Below are positions 54,334-63,130 of a DNA stretch of 64,000 bases, in pieces; the first letter of the stretch is position 1, and each line of letters starts with the position of its first letter. A program made the translations under genes and the position numbers. The notes beneath the pieces were generated by a model, which saw only the letters and a list, made by a program, of their open reading frames with translations, had not been told where the DNA came from and did not search any database. Origin of the DNA: Methylobacterium gnaphalii (GTDB lineage: Bacteria; Pseudomonadota; Alphaproteobacteria; Rhizobiales; Beijerinckiaceae). The stretch is from the NCBI RefSeq assembly GCF_007992215.1, contig NZ_BJZV01000013.1, positions 1 to 64,000 of the forward strand, in the 5' to 3' direction.

Positions 54334-55431
54334 TCAGCTCAGCCGGCCGCGCAGCACCTCCGCCGCGTCCTGGAACCATGTTCGCCGGTCGAGATCCGGA
54401 ACGATCGTCGGGCGAGCGCGTGCAGCCAGAACATGTTCCGCGTAGTCATCCGAACGGGCTTCCCGCGGCACGAGGACGATCGCGCCGCTGTCGAGGAGCG
54501 CCCGGTAGCGCGGATGATGATCGAACTCGTCCGCCAGCGCCGGAGCGGTGACGACCACCGGCCGGCCGGCCTGGACGGAGGCGAGCACGCTGGCCCGCCG
54601 GGCCGTCAGCCCCTCCGGCAGGACATAGGCGAAGGCGTCGACCGTCTCGAACAGCCCGAACAGTTCCTCGGCCGAGGCAACGTAGCCGGAGACGATCACG
54701 TCGTCGGCAAGCCCCAGAGCCGCAACCTTCTCGCGAAAGATGTCCTCGATCCCGTCGCTCGCCTTGATGAAGGAGCCGATGAAGACGAGGAGGGGGGCGG
54801 CGCCGCGCGCCTTCAGGGCGGCCGCGATGTCGAGCACCGCCTCCGGCTGCTTGCCGGGATAGATCGAGCCGAAATGGCCGAGGACGAGCCGGCCCTGCTG
54901 CCGGGCCTCGCGCAGGCGCTCGCGTAGCGGGCTGTCGGCCACGCCGTCGGGCCTCGCTAGGTTCGGCGGCACCGGCATCAGGGCGGCCCGGCGCGCGAGG
55001 AAGCCGACGAGCGGATCGGCGGCGAGCTCCTCCCGCACCTGCGGCGAGACCAGGAAGATCGTGTTTGACAGGAGCAGGACCGGTCTCAGGACGAGGCGGC
55101 GCAGCCGGTGCAGCCCGGCCCATTCGTGCAGGATGGTGATGCACTTGCGCCGGCGAAGCTTGGCCAGCGCGTAGATCGCGAGCGGGCCGAACAGCGCCCG
55201 CTTCCAGGCCACGACCGGAAAGTTCGCGACCACCGCATCCGCCCGCCCGAGCGCGCGCCAGGTCTCGGCGAGACGAAACCGGCGCGGCTCGACCGTGAGC
55301 ACGCCGTGCCGGTCCGGCTCGCCGTCCTGCAGGCTCTCGAGGAGGAGCCGGCTGAAATCGCCGATGCCGCAGGGCGGGTTGCCGCTGCCGAGAAGGTGAA
55401 GGCTCCCCGGCGAGCGGTCGGCTGAGGACAT
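54334..55431 (-). CDS. GT4-family glycosyltransferase
   Basis: 365 residues. N-terminal half begins LHLLGSGNPPCGIGDFSRLL (a PxxGIxxF/Y GT4 start), has TILHEWAGLHRLRRL, and the C-terminal half has VLGHFGSIYPGKQPEAVLDI, LLVFIGSFIKASDG, DDVIVSGYVASAEELFGLFE and VLPEGLTARRASVLASVQAG. Uses a nucleotide sugar in the cytoplasm. ATG 55431 is chosen. It converges with the ligase gene (8-base gap between stops). Confidence 0.9.
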   Translation of the reverse strand: MSSADRSPGSLHLLGSGNPPCGIGDFSRLLLESLQDGEPDRHGVLTVEPRRFRLAETWRALGRADAVVANFPVVAWKRALFGPLAIYALAKLRRRKCITILHEWAGLHRLRRLVLRPVLLLSNTIFLVSPQVREELAADPLVGFLARRAALMPVPPNLARPDGVADSPLRERLREARQQGRLVLGHFGSIYPGKQPEAVLDIAAALKARGAAPLLVFIGSFIKASDGIEDIFREKVAALGLADDVIVSGYVASAEELFGLFETVDAFAYVLPEGLTARRASVLASVQAGRPVVVTAPALADEFDHHPRYRALLDSGAIVLVPREARSDDYAEHVLAARARPTIVPDLDRRTWFQDAAEVLRGRLS

Positions 55432-55696
55432 GGACGAATTCACGGATGGATCTCGCACCGGGCGCGAACCCGCACGGCGTCGGAGCCTGACCGATTTGCC
55501 TTACGAAATACTTCGACGAGGCCAGGGACCGCGGACGGCACGCCCCGGCCGCCCAGCCCGAGCCAGCACGATCCGGCATCGCCGTTGCGACCTTCCCGGC
55601 ACACGCCGCCTTTCACGGGCCGATCGTCCGAGAGCGGGTCAGGCGTGTGCCGGAATGAGACCGAACGCCGGCCACGTCGCGACGAACGAGGACAGC

Positions 55697-56632
55697 ATGA
55701 GCAGCCAGGCCATCTTCACGGATTGGAACGATACCCACTCGGCGCTCTGGAGCCACCAGCCCCTGCGCCTGCAGCACCGGCTGCACCAGATGCCGGCCTT
55801 CTCCAAGGAGGCGCTGGCCGAACTGATCGACCGCTACCCGCGCGATCAATACGGCCTCGTCCATATGGGCGCGGCGGGCCAGCGCCGGTTCTGGCGCGAG
55901 GGTGAGATCGGCAACATGCCGGGCGCCGGCGTGATCGACGCCATCGAGAAGGGCCGGATGTGGCTCAACCTGCGCAACGTCGACACGGTCGATGCGCGCT
56001 ACCGCGCCGTCCTCGATGCGATGTTCACCGAGCTCGCCGAGCGTGTCCCCGGCTTCGAGCCCCCGGAATATACCTGCGGCATCCTGATCTCGTCGCCGAG
56101 CGCCCAGGTCTACTACCATTGCGACCTGCCCGGTCAGCACCTTTGGCAGATCATCGGCCGCAAGCGGGTCTATGTGTACCCGGCCTCGGCGCCCTTCGTG
56201 ACGCCGCAGAACCTCGAGGACATCGCGCTGTTCGATGTCGAGGTCGATATGCCCTACGCGCCCTGGTACGACGAGCACGCCCAGGTGCTCGATCTCGCGC
56301 CCGGCCAGATGCTGAGCTGGCCGCTGAACGCGCCGCACCGCGTCGAGAACCTGGATTGCCTCAACGTCTCGATGACGGTGTCCTTCAACGACGAGTCGAT
56401 CCGCCGCCTCGGCAAGGTGAACCTCGCCAACGGCATCCTGCGTCACCGCTTCGGCTACCAGCCGAAGAGCCGGGCCATCACCGGTCCGTCCTACTGGTCG
56501 AAGCTCCTTCTCCAGAAGGCGATGCGGAACACGAGCTGGGTCAAGCGCGAGCGCAGCATCCGCCGCATGGTGGATTTCCGCCTCGATGCCGAGGCGCCCG
56601 GCGAGATCGTCGAGCTCAAGGTCGCCGCGTGA
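55697..56632 (+). CDS. JmjC/cupin-like Fe(II) oxygenase-type protein
   Basis: 311 residues. A cupin-8/JmjC fold is seen: VYYHCDLPGQHLWQIIGRKR with His141-x-Asp143 as the Fe(II) pair, and PGQMLSWPLNAPHRVEN with His214 as the third ligand. The 2-oxoglutarate-binding Lys lies in IIGRKRVYVYP. GAGG is seven bases before ATG 55697, settling the start. It overlaps the following GNAT gene by four bases (GTGA). A hydroxylase or histone-demethylase-like function is implied; in this cluster it might oxidise a sugar or a protein. Confidence 0.82.
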   Translation: MSSQAIFTDWNDTHSALWSHQPLRLQHRLHQMPAFSKEALAELIDRYPRDQYGLVHMGAAGQRRFWREGEIGNMPGAGVIDAIEKGRMWLNLRNVDTVDARYRAVLDAMFTELAERVPGFEPPEYTCGILISSPSAQVYYHCDLPGQHLWQIIGRKRVYVYPASAPFVTPQNLEDIALFDVEVDMPYAPWYDEHAQVLDLAPGQMLSWPLNAPHRVENLDCLNVSMTVSFNDESIRRLGKVNLANGILRHRFGYQPKSRAITGPSYWSKLLLQKAMRNTSWVKRERSIRRMVDFRLDAEAPGEIVELKVAA

Positions 56633-57801
56633 TCGCCCTCGCGCCCACCGCCGAGGCCGCCCCTGCCGCCCCGGCTGCGCGGCGCGCGGCGGGCTACAGC
56701 GTCGAGACGACGTCCGATTGGGCGCTCGTCTCGGCCGGCTGGACCGGAGCGGGCACGCCGTTCCAGGAGAAGCCCTGGCTCGACGCCTGGTACGCGGCGC
56801 TCCGCGAGCGACCCGGCCTGACGCCTCTGCTCGTGACGGCCCGCGATGCCGCGACGGGAGAGGTGGCCGTGCGCCTGCCGCTCGTGCTCCACGGCAACGG
56901 GCGCCGCCGCAGCATCGGCTTCGCCGACCTCGATCTGACCGACTACAACGCCCCTGCCCTCGGCCCGGCGGCGCCGCGCGATGCCGCGGGGGCCGCAGCC
57001 CTCTGGAAGGCGATCCGCAAGGCTCTGCCGCGCGCGTATCTCGTGCGCCTTGCCAAGATGCCGCTGACCCTGCGCGGGCGTCCGAACCCTCTGGCCCTTC
57101 TGCCGAAGGCCCAGCCCTGCGCCCTGAACGGCAACGTCGTGGTCACCGGCGAGGATTGGGACGGCTGGCGCCACAGCCTGGAGAAGACGGTGCGCAAGGA
57201 GCTCGAACGGAGCTGGCGCGTCTTCTCGCGCGAGCCCGAGACCTCCTTCGAGATCGTCACCGATCCCGCCCGGGCGCAGCGCATCGTCGACGCGATGGAG
57301 CATCAGCAGGAAATCCGGATGCGGGCCAAGGGCGCGGACTACGCCCTCGACGATCCGGATCTCGCTCGGTTCTACCGGACGCTGATCGACCGCTCCCTCG
57401 GCAGCGGCGACGTCCTGGTCTCTGCCCTGATGGCCGGCGACGACGTCGTCGCCTCGCTCCTCGGCATCCGCGACGCCGAGACCTATGTCATGATCCGCAT
57501 CAGCAACGCGTCGGGCCGTTGGAGCAATTGCTCGCCAGGCCGGCTGATCATCGAGCGCACCATGGCCGCCCTGCACGCGCAGGGCTGCCGCTCCTTCGAT
57601 TTCAGCATCGGCAACTACGACTACAAGCGCCGCTTCGGCGTGACGCCGATCCCGCTCGTCGACTTCACCGAGAGCCTCGGTCTCGCCGGCATCCCGTCGA
57701 CGCTGCGGGCCGCAGCGGCCGGAGGCCTGCGCCGGCATCCCGAACTGGACCGCAAGGTGCGGGGACTGGTGGGCCGGTTGTTACGGCGTCCGCACGCATG
57801 A
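56629..57801 (+). CDS. FemAB/CelD-like GNAT acyltransferase
   Basis: 390 residues from GTG 56629, inside the stop of the JmjC gene. The C-terminal GNAT-like domain is clear: ELERSWRVFSREPETSFEIV, DAMEHQQEIRMRAKG, VSALMAGDDVVASLLGIRDA and FDFSIGNYDYKRRFGV (the FDFSxGxxxYKxxF motif of CelD/BcsL/FemAB-like proteins). Such proteins acylate sugars or amino groups in cell-surface polymers. Ends before a hairpin that also serves the peroxiredoxin gene. Confidence 0.88.
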   Translation: MIALAPTAEAAPAAPAARRAAGYSVETTSDWALVSAGWTGAGTPFQEKPWLDAWYAALRERPGLTPLLVTARDAATGEVAVRLPLVLHGNGRRRSIGFADLDLTDYNAPALGPAAPRDAAGAAALWKAIRKALPRAYLVRLAKMPLTLRGRPNPLALLPKAQPCALNGNVVVTGEDWDGWRHSLEKTVRKELERSWRVFSREPETSFEIVTDPARAQRIVDAMEHQQEIRMRAKGADYALDDPDLARFYRTLIDRSLGSGDVLVSALMAGDDVVASLLGIRDAETYVMIRISNASGRWSNCSPGRLIIERTMAALHAQGCRSFDFSIGNYDYKRRFGVTPIPLVDFTESLGLAGIPSTLRAAAAGGLRRHPELDRKVRGLVGRLLRRPHA

Positions 57802-57825
57802 AAAAGCCGGGGACATGCCCCGGCT
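57801..57825 (-). terminator. Terminator of the peroxiredoxin gene
   Basis: Read on the minus strand: AGCCGGGG, 5-base loop, CCCCGGCT, then TTTTT. Located 24 bases beyond the peroxiredoxin stop; its A tract touches the GNAT stop codon. Confidence 0.88.
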
Positions 57826-57848
57826 GATCATCGCAGCATCCGAAAGGA

Positions 57849-58331
57849 TCAGATGACCTTGAGCAGTGCCTCGGCACCGGAGACCTCGGCCTTGGAGGGC
57901 GAATCCTCGACGTTCAGCACGCTGACCACGCCGTCATCGACCAGCATGGCATAGCGCTGCGAGCGCGAGCCGAGGCCGAAGCCGCTGCCGTCGAGCTCGA
58001 GGCCGATCGCCTTGGCGAATTCGGCATTGCCGTCGGCCAGGAATTCGAGGCCCTGCGCGCCGGTTGCTTCCTTCCAGGCATTGAGCACGAAGATGTCGTT
58101 CACCGCGGTGATCGCGATGGCATCCACGCCGCGCGCCAGGATCTCGTCCTTCTTGGCAACGAAGCCGGGCAGGTGATTGCGGTGACAGGCGGGGGTGAAG
58201 GCGCCCGGAACGCCGACGAGCACGACGCGCCGGCCCTTGAAAACGTCGTCGGTGGTCTTGGTCTGCGGCCCATCCGGTCCGTTAATGCGGAAGGTCACCT
58301 GCGGCAGGTGGTCGCCAACCTGAATCGTCAT
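57849..58331 (-). CDS. Peroxiredoxin (Prx5/AhpE-like, single cysteine)
   Basis: 160 residues. Catalytic motif VPGAFTPACHRNHLPGFV with peroxidatic Cys49; no second Cys in the mature chain, so 1-Cys or glutaredoxin/glutathione-dependent. DIFVLNAWKEATGAQGLEFL and LGSRSQRYAMLVDDGVV match the Prx5 group. Reduces peroxides in the cytoplasm. GGAG precedes ATG 58331. Confidence 0.95.
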   Translation of the reverse strand: MTIQVGDHLPQVTFRINGPDGPQTKTTDDVFKGRRVVLVGVPGAFTPACHRNHLPGFVAKKDEILARGVDAIAITAVNDIFVLNAWKEATGAQGLEFLADGNAEFAKAIGLELDGSGFGLGSRSQRYAMLVDDGVVSVLNVEDSPSKAEVSGAEALLKVI

Positions 58332-58467
58332 TCTCACCGTCTCCTCGATCGTGCGGCAGCGTTAGCGTGGTGAGGCGACGGTGTCGAGGCGAAGCCACCC
58401 CTCTTCCACGATGACGCAGACGCCTTCCGGTTATGGACAAAACCGGGCCTCGAACTAGCATGGGAGC

Positions 58468-59100
58468 ATGCAGCCGTTCCCGCCGTCACGTTCCGAACAC
58501 GACCCGTCCAAGGAGGACGGATCGCGGTATCTTGACCGTCAATTCCTCGTGGCGATGCCGGGCATGGGCGACGAGCGCTTCGCCCGCTCGCTGATCTACC
58601 TCTGCCATCACTCGGCGGACGGGGCGATGGGCATCATCGTCAACAAGCCGGCGACCGACCTCACCATGCCGGACCTGCTGATGCAGCTCGAAATCGCGCC
58701 GGCCGCGGACGAGATCCGGCTGCGCGAGCAGGTCGGTCACATGCCCGTCCTCATGGGGGGGCCGGTCGACGCCAAGCGCGGCTTCGTGCTGCACTCGTCG
58801 GATTTCCGGATCGATCAATCGACGCTGCTGATCGACGAGGGTGTGTGCCTGACGGCCACGGTCGAGATCCTGCGCGCCATCGCCCAAGGCTGCGGCCCGG
58901 AAAACGCGATCCTCGCGCTCGGCTATGCCGGCTGGCAGGCCGGGCAGCTCGAGAACGAGATCCTGGCCAATGGCTGGCTGACCTGCGCGGCCGACCCGGA
59001 GCTGATCTTCAACCCCGTCCTCGACGACAAGTATGACCGCGTGCTGCGCATGAACGGGATCGAACCCGCGATGCTCTCCCCCATCGCGGGCCGGGCATAG
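58468..59100 (+). CDS. YqgE/AlgH family protein
   Basis: 210 residues. [54 protein letters not shown] and [20 protein letters not shown] are the UPF0301/YqgE hallmarks. Cytoplasmic, widely conserved, function not settled. Divergent from the peroxiredoxin gene, with 136 bases between. Confidence 0.94.
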   Translation: MQPFPPSRSEHDPSKEDGSRYLDRQFLVAMPGMGDERFARSLIYLCHHSADGAMGIIVNKPATDLTMPDLLMQLEIAPAADEIRLREQVGHMPVLMGGPVDAKRGFVLHSSDFRIDQSTLLIDEGVCLTATVEILRAIAQGCGPENAILALGYAGWQAGQLENEILANGWLTCAADPELIFNPVLDDKYDRVLRMNGIEPAMLSPIAGRA

Positions 59101-59363
59101 CCCGCGCGGGCGCAGGCAACCTCACACCGGCGCCGCGACCACCCTCCCCCCGCGATCCGCACCGCCCGGTCGGCAGTGCCGAGCAGGCCGTCGTTCAGGC
59201 TGACCGTGTCGGCGACCTTGCGCGTCGAGCAGCCCGCAACTATCCGGTGATCCAGTTATGCATTAGAATAAGTAAAATATAACTAGTGTACGATATAATT
59301 CGAGTGTTGAACTGCCGATTCTTCTTATTGAATACATAAAATCGCACTGATAGATCTGCGGCG
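59101..59363. promoter_or_regulatory. Promoter region of the sigma-factor gene, with an A+T-rich block
   Basis: 263 bases without a gene. From about 59257 to 59345 it is strongly A+T-rich (ATTAGAATAAGTAAAATATA-type sequence), very unlike the flanking DNA, and ends 20 bases before the sigma gene. No exact -35/-10 pair is assigned. Confidence 0.5.
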
Positions 59364-60029
59364 ATGAGCAAGTTCGGCAACCAGGCTGTCAGCAGCGACT
59401 GTCCCGTCGGACCATCGCCTGTCGATCGCTGCGCCAGCGGGCGCCAGATGCAGCCAGCGCGGAGGCCCGCACCCGTGGGCGAGACGATGCCGGCCGCTGG
59501 CCCGAGACAAAGCCTCCTCGACCTGCTGCTCGCGGATCGCGGTCGGTTCGTCGAGGTGGCGCACGGCATTCTCAGGTGCCGGGCCAAGGCCGAGGACGTG
59601 GTGCAGGATGCCGCCCTGAGGATCTGGCAGAACGGCGCAGGTCCCGAATTGCGCAGCCCCGCCGCCTATCTGCGCCGGATGGTCCGCAACCTCGCCATCG
59701 ACTCCGTCCGGCAGGCGGGGCTCGAATGCCGCCTGCTCGCGCCGATCACCGATGCCGACGGGGCGGCCTGTCCACACGCCTGCCCCCATGAGCGCATGGA
59801 GGCCTGCCAGACGCTGAAGGCGGTGCTCGCGGCCCTCGACAACGCTCCCGCCCGCACCCGCCGCGCGATCCTCGCCCATCGCCTCGACGGCGTGCCCCAG
59901 AAGACCATCGCGGCCGAGAACGGGGTCTCGCCGACGCTCGTCAACTTCATGATCCGCGACGCCACCGCCCTGTGCCGCAAGGCGCTGGACGAGGAGAGCG
60001 CGGTGGCTCGCGACGCCGTGGCGGCGTAG
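59364..60029 (+). CDS. ECF (FecI-like) RNA polymerase sigma factor with a Cys/His cluster
   Basis: 221 residues. Sigma-2 (about 50-118): FVEVAHGILRCRAKAEDVVQ followed by DAALRIWQNG; then PAAYLRRMVRNLAIDSVRQ. Sigma-4 (about 150-205): LKAVLAALDNAPARTRRAIL, DGVPQKTIAAENGVSPTLVN. Between them is ACPHACPHERMEAC (Cys136, Cys140, Cys148; His138, His142), which could bind a metal, and Cys122. The first 40 residues look unstructured and starts at residue 29 or 42 are possible. No FecR/FecA genes adjoin; the next gene encodes a copper-chaperone-like protein. Confidence 0.88.
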   Translation: MSKFGNQAVSSDCPVGPSPVDRCASGRQMQPARRPAPVGETMPAAGPRQSLLDLLLADRGRFVEVAHGILRCRAKAEDVVQDAALRIWQNGAGPELRSPAAYLRRMVRNLAIDSVRQAGLECRLLAPITDADGAACPHACPHERMEACQTLKAVLAALDNAPARTRRAILAHRLDGVPQKTIAAENGVSPTLVNFMIRDATALCRKALDEESAVARDAVAA

Positions 60030-60271
60030 CCGGCACTGGTCGCCCCCGGAGCGGACGGCGCGCTCCTCGCCCCGGCACCTGGCCCGGCCATGCCGGGGCG
60101 GCGATGCGGCCCTGCCGAGATGTCACGGCTCCGCTTGCGGCGATGCCGCAATCTCGACCGACCGGCGCGTCACCTCCAGCCCTGGCAGGCACCGATCTGG
60201 AACGCCGGTTGCAGACCGACGCTTCGCGCAATGGACCCGCGCTCATCCGCGCGGATGACACCGAGGACCCG

Positions 60272-60742
60272 ATGAGACAGACCCCTATCACGCTTCCCGC
60301 GCTGGCCCTCGCCTTCGCCGTGCTCGGATCGGGCGCGGCCATGGCCGCCGACACGATGATCGGCTCGTTGAAGATCTCCCATCCCTGGGCGCCGGCGACG
60401 CCCGAGGGCGCCAAGGCGGCCCCGGGCTACTTCACCATCACGAATACCGGCAGCGCGCCCGACCGCCTGGTCGGCGGCTCCTTCGCCGATGCCAACGAGG
60501 TCGAGATCGTTGCCGGCTCGGGCAAGGCCACGAAGGCCATTGAGGGCGGCCTGCCGATCAATCCGGGCGAGACGGTCGCGCTCAGCCCGACGGGTCCGCA
60601 CCTGATGTTCACAGGCCTGATCGGATCGCTCGACCGCGGAGAGACCGCTCAGAGCATCCTGCGCTTCGAGAATGCCGGCACCGGCGTGGTGGAGTTCGCC
60701 ATCGAGGGCGCCGCGGCGAAGGCGGGGCGGCACAAGCACTGA
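60272..60742 (+). CDS. PCuAC-like periplasmic copper chaperone with missing ligands
   Basis: 156 residues with a Sec signal (LPALALAFAVLGSGAAMA). The PCuAC fold is recognisable (LKISHPWAPATPEGAKAAPG, YFTITNTGSAPDRLVGG, INPGETVALSPTGPHLMF). The family's copper motif H-M-x10-M-x21-H-x-M is broken: VEIHEM is VEIVAG (79-82) and the next Met is absent. Only His110/Met112 and C-terminal His154/His156 remain. GAGG is five bases before the ATG. It is 242 bases downstream of the sigma gene. Confidence 0.85.
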   Translation: MRQTPITLPALALAFAVLGSGAAMAADTMIGSLKISHPWAPATPEGAKAAPGYFTITNTGSAPDRLVGGSFADANEVEIVAGSGKATKAIEGGLPINPGETVALSPTGPHLMFTGLIGSLDRGETAQSILRFENAGTGVVEFAIEGAAAKAGRHKH

Positions 60743-60777
60743 GGTCGACCGACGGCGTCGATCGCCCGGGCCGGCCG

Positions 60778-61920
60778 TCAGTCGCCGGCCTTGGCGGTCC
60801 TCACCGTCCGGCGCGAGGCGATGGCCGGCACGGCATCCTGGCCGTTGCCGGGAACCACGACCACGCGGGCGACCTGGCCGGAGAGATAGGCCTGAAGGAA
60901 CTTGTTGTAGTCGCGGAACGAGATGCAGCCGTTCGAGGCGCCGCTCGGTCCGAGCATGAAGGTGTGCGCGAGAAGCCCGGCCCGGCCGTAGATGGCACCC
61001 GGGCCGCCGACGGGGTTGAGGCGGATCGCCCTGACGCCGTGGAAGAGCTGCTCGCGTTCGGTGAGGTCGTAGACGCCCGGCGGCGTCGAGCCGCGCATCT
61101 TGATCGCGACCGAGTTCGGGTTGTCCATGTGATCGCCGAGGCCGGAATGCGCCTCGAGCTTCTCGCCGTTCGGGAGCGTCACGACGCGGGCGCTGATGTC
61201 GTAGACGGCGACGCCGCCGCCCGCGGGCGGAGGTGTCGGTGCAGCCTGCCGCGGGATCGCCGAGGCGACCGGGGGCTGGTTGAGCGCGGCATAGGCGAGC
61301 GCGGGGCTCTGCGGCTCGGGCGTGATGCCGAAGACCTTGTCGAAGAAGGAGCGCGTGTCCTCCTGCGGCGCAGGGGCCGCGGGCGCCACGGCGGCGACGC
61401 GGCGGGAGCTGCGCCGGGAATATTGCAGCGGGTTCGGGCCGCGCAGCTCGGGCGGGCGCGGCACCGGCAGCGGCACGGTCTGCACGAGGCGGTCGCCGGT
61501 CTGCAGATCCGTCGCGGCCGGATCGGGCTCGGCGGCCGGCGGCGGCTCGACCATGGCCTGCTGCGTGAACGGATCGGCGGTCTCGGCCTCCCCGATCTCG
61601 GGCGTGGCGTTGGAGCCGGTCACGGCGGCGATGGATCGGACCGGCTCGGGTTCGGGGACCGGCGGCGCGTTCTGAGCGATGAGCGCGCTGCGCAGGATGT
61701 TGATCGCCTCGTAATCGAGCGCCGGAAGGCTCAGGCGCATCTCGGCGACGGCCTGGCTTGCCGCGCTCTCGCTGTCGGAGGGAGCGAGCCGGCTCGAATG
61801 GGTGAGCCCGCCGACGATGCCGAGCCCGGCCAGCGCCACGAGCGTGCCGCGCAGCAGGATCGGGGACCGGCCCGACAGGCGCGAGATCTCGGCCACCGAT
61901 GGTTCGGGAAACTTCGTCAT
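60778..61920 (-). CDS. DUF2778 (Tlde1-like L,D-transpeptidase/peptidase) protein
   Basis: 380 residues. One N-terminal transmembrane segment (about 22-39) and a long Pro/Ala-rich linker (about 85-235). The C-terminal DUF2778 domain (about 238-360) contains AIKMRGSTPPGVYDL, LLAHTFMLGPSGASNGCISF with His319 and Cys332 as the catalytic pair. Related domains are L,D-transpeptidase-fold enzymes, including the T6SS effector Tlde1. Here the anchor and context (next to a lytic transglycosylase) suggest chromosomal cell-wall remodelling rather than an effector. ATG 61920 chosen. Confidence 0.85.
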   Translation of the reverse strand: MTKFPEPSVAEISRLSGRSPILLRGTLVALAGLGIVGGLTHSSRLAPSDSESAASQAVAEMRLSLPALDYEAINILRSALIAQNAPPVPEPEPVRSIAAVTGSNATPEIGEAETADPFTQQAMVEPPPAAEPDPAATDLQTGDRLVQTVPLPVPRPPELRGPNPLQYSRRSSRRVAAVAPAAPAPQEDTRSFFDKVFGITPEPQSPALAYAALNQPPVASAIPRQAAPTPPPAGGGVAVYDISARVVTLPNGEKLEAHSGLGDHMDNPNSVAIKMRGSTPPGVYDLTEREQLFHGVRAIRLNPVGGPGAIYGRAGLLAHTFMLGPSGASNGCISFRDYNKFLQAYLSGQVARVVVVPGNGQDAVPAIASRRTVRTAKAGD

Positions 61921-62158
61921 GCCTGGCGCCGTCCCGTCTTCACCTCGCGAAATCCGCCTCGGGCCCGCCAGCCCGATGCATCCGCCTTGCATCAAACAGC
62001 CGAGGTCGCGGGGCATTTGTGGGGCGAGAGCATGGTGAATCTGGGCCTAACCGAGGCGTTTCCGGTTCTCCGAGGGGCGAACCCGCATAAAAACGGCCGG
62101 GCTGGACATGCGCGGCATAGCATCGGCCCGGCCAGACCGGTCACAGGCCGAATCAAAA

Positions 62159-62184
62159 GAGGCTCGGTGGGTGCACCGAGCCTC
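62159..62184 (-). terminator. Terminator of the lytic transglycosylase gene
   Basis: On the minus strand: GAGGCTCGGTG, 4-base loop, CACCGAGCCTC, then TTTTG. About 90 bases past the stop at 62273. Confidence 0.88.
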
Positions 62185-62272
62185 CGGAGATTATGGCCAA
62201 GCTTGGCTATACGATCGGGACAGCGTCCGTCCGGATCTCTGACCTGTGGCGAGACCGGAAACGACCCGGATT

Positions 62273-63073
62273 CTACTCCGCGCCGTCGATCTGGCGGCCC
62301 ATGATGGAGAGGGCCTGCTGGTAGACCGAGGCCGCGTTCCAGCCCTGGAGGGCCGCGAAGTTCGGCTGGCCCGGGGCGTAGCCCTGGCCCGGCTGCCAGC
62401 CATGGCCCTTGAGGAAGTTCGCGGTCGACGCCATCGCCGCGGAGACGTTGTTGAGGTCGCCGCCGGTGCCGTAGAGCAGGATGTTCTTGGGCAGGAACTG
62501 GGTGTGGCCGACCTCGCCATGGGCCGCGCCGCGGGTGGAGGGCGTGAGCACGCCGGTGTCGACGAGCTTCAGCGCCGCGTAGAGCTGGTCGGTGAAGTAG
62601 GCCGAGCGACGGCAATCATAGGCGAGCGTGGCCACGGCCGAGAGCGTGTTGACGTTGCCGCGCACCTTGCCGAAGCCGGTTTCCATGCCCCAGATCGCGA
62701 TGAGCGGGCCCGCCGGCACGCCGTAGCGCTGTTGGATCGAGGCGAAGAGCGCCGCATTGGCGGCCTTCATCCGGCGCCCCTGCGAGACGATGGTCGAGGC
62801 GCCGCGCTTGGCCATGAACTGCTCGAGCGACAGCTTGAAGCTGTGCTGGCCGCGATCGGCCGCGATGGTCGGCGCCGAGTAGGAGGTGCCCATCAAGGCC
62901 TGCAGGCTCGACGCGCTCACCCGGCCCTGCGCTTCGGCCGCGAATTCGCGCTTCCAGTTCTCGAAGCCGCTCGCCGTGTTGCCGCATTGCGCGGCCTCGG
63001 CCTGTCCGGCCACGCTGACGAGTGCCGCAAGCGCGGCGGCTGTAATGGCGATGCGCCGCTTGACGTCGGTCAC
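62273..63073 (-). CDS. Lytic murein transglycosylase (MltB family)
   Basis: 266 residues from GTG 63073, with GGGAG six bases upstream. Sec signal (AITAAALAALVSVAGQAEA). The GH103 core is visible: LIAIWGMETGFGKVRGN with catalytic Glu131, TLAYDCRRSAYFTDQLYAAL, HGEVGHTQFLPKNILLYG and NFLKGHGWQPGQGY. Cleaves the MurNAc-GlcNAc bond in peptidoglycan, forming 1,6-anhydro ends, in the periplasm. No lipobox, so soluble type. No SPOR or PG-binding domain. Confidence 0.94.
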   Translation of the reverse strand: MTDVKRRIAITAAALAALVSVAGQAEAAQCGNTASGFENWKREFAAEAQGRVSASSLQALMGTSYSAPTIAADRGQHSFKLSLEQFMAKRGASTIVSQGRRMKAANAALFASIQQRYGVPAGPLIAIWGMETGFGKVRGNVNTLSAVATLAYDCRRSAYFTDQLYAALKLVDTGVLTPSTRGAAHGEVGHTQFLPKNILLYGTGGDLNNVSAAMASTANFLKGHGWQPGQGYAPGQPNFAALQGWNAASVYQQALSIMGRQIDGAE

Positions 63074-63130
63074 TGGAAACTCCCTGGCAGGCGGCCGGCC
63101 CCGTCGGCGACGTCCCGGCATGCCGCCCAA

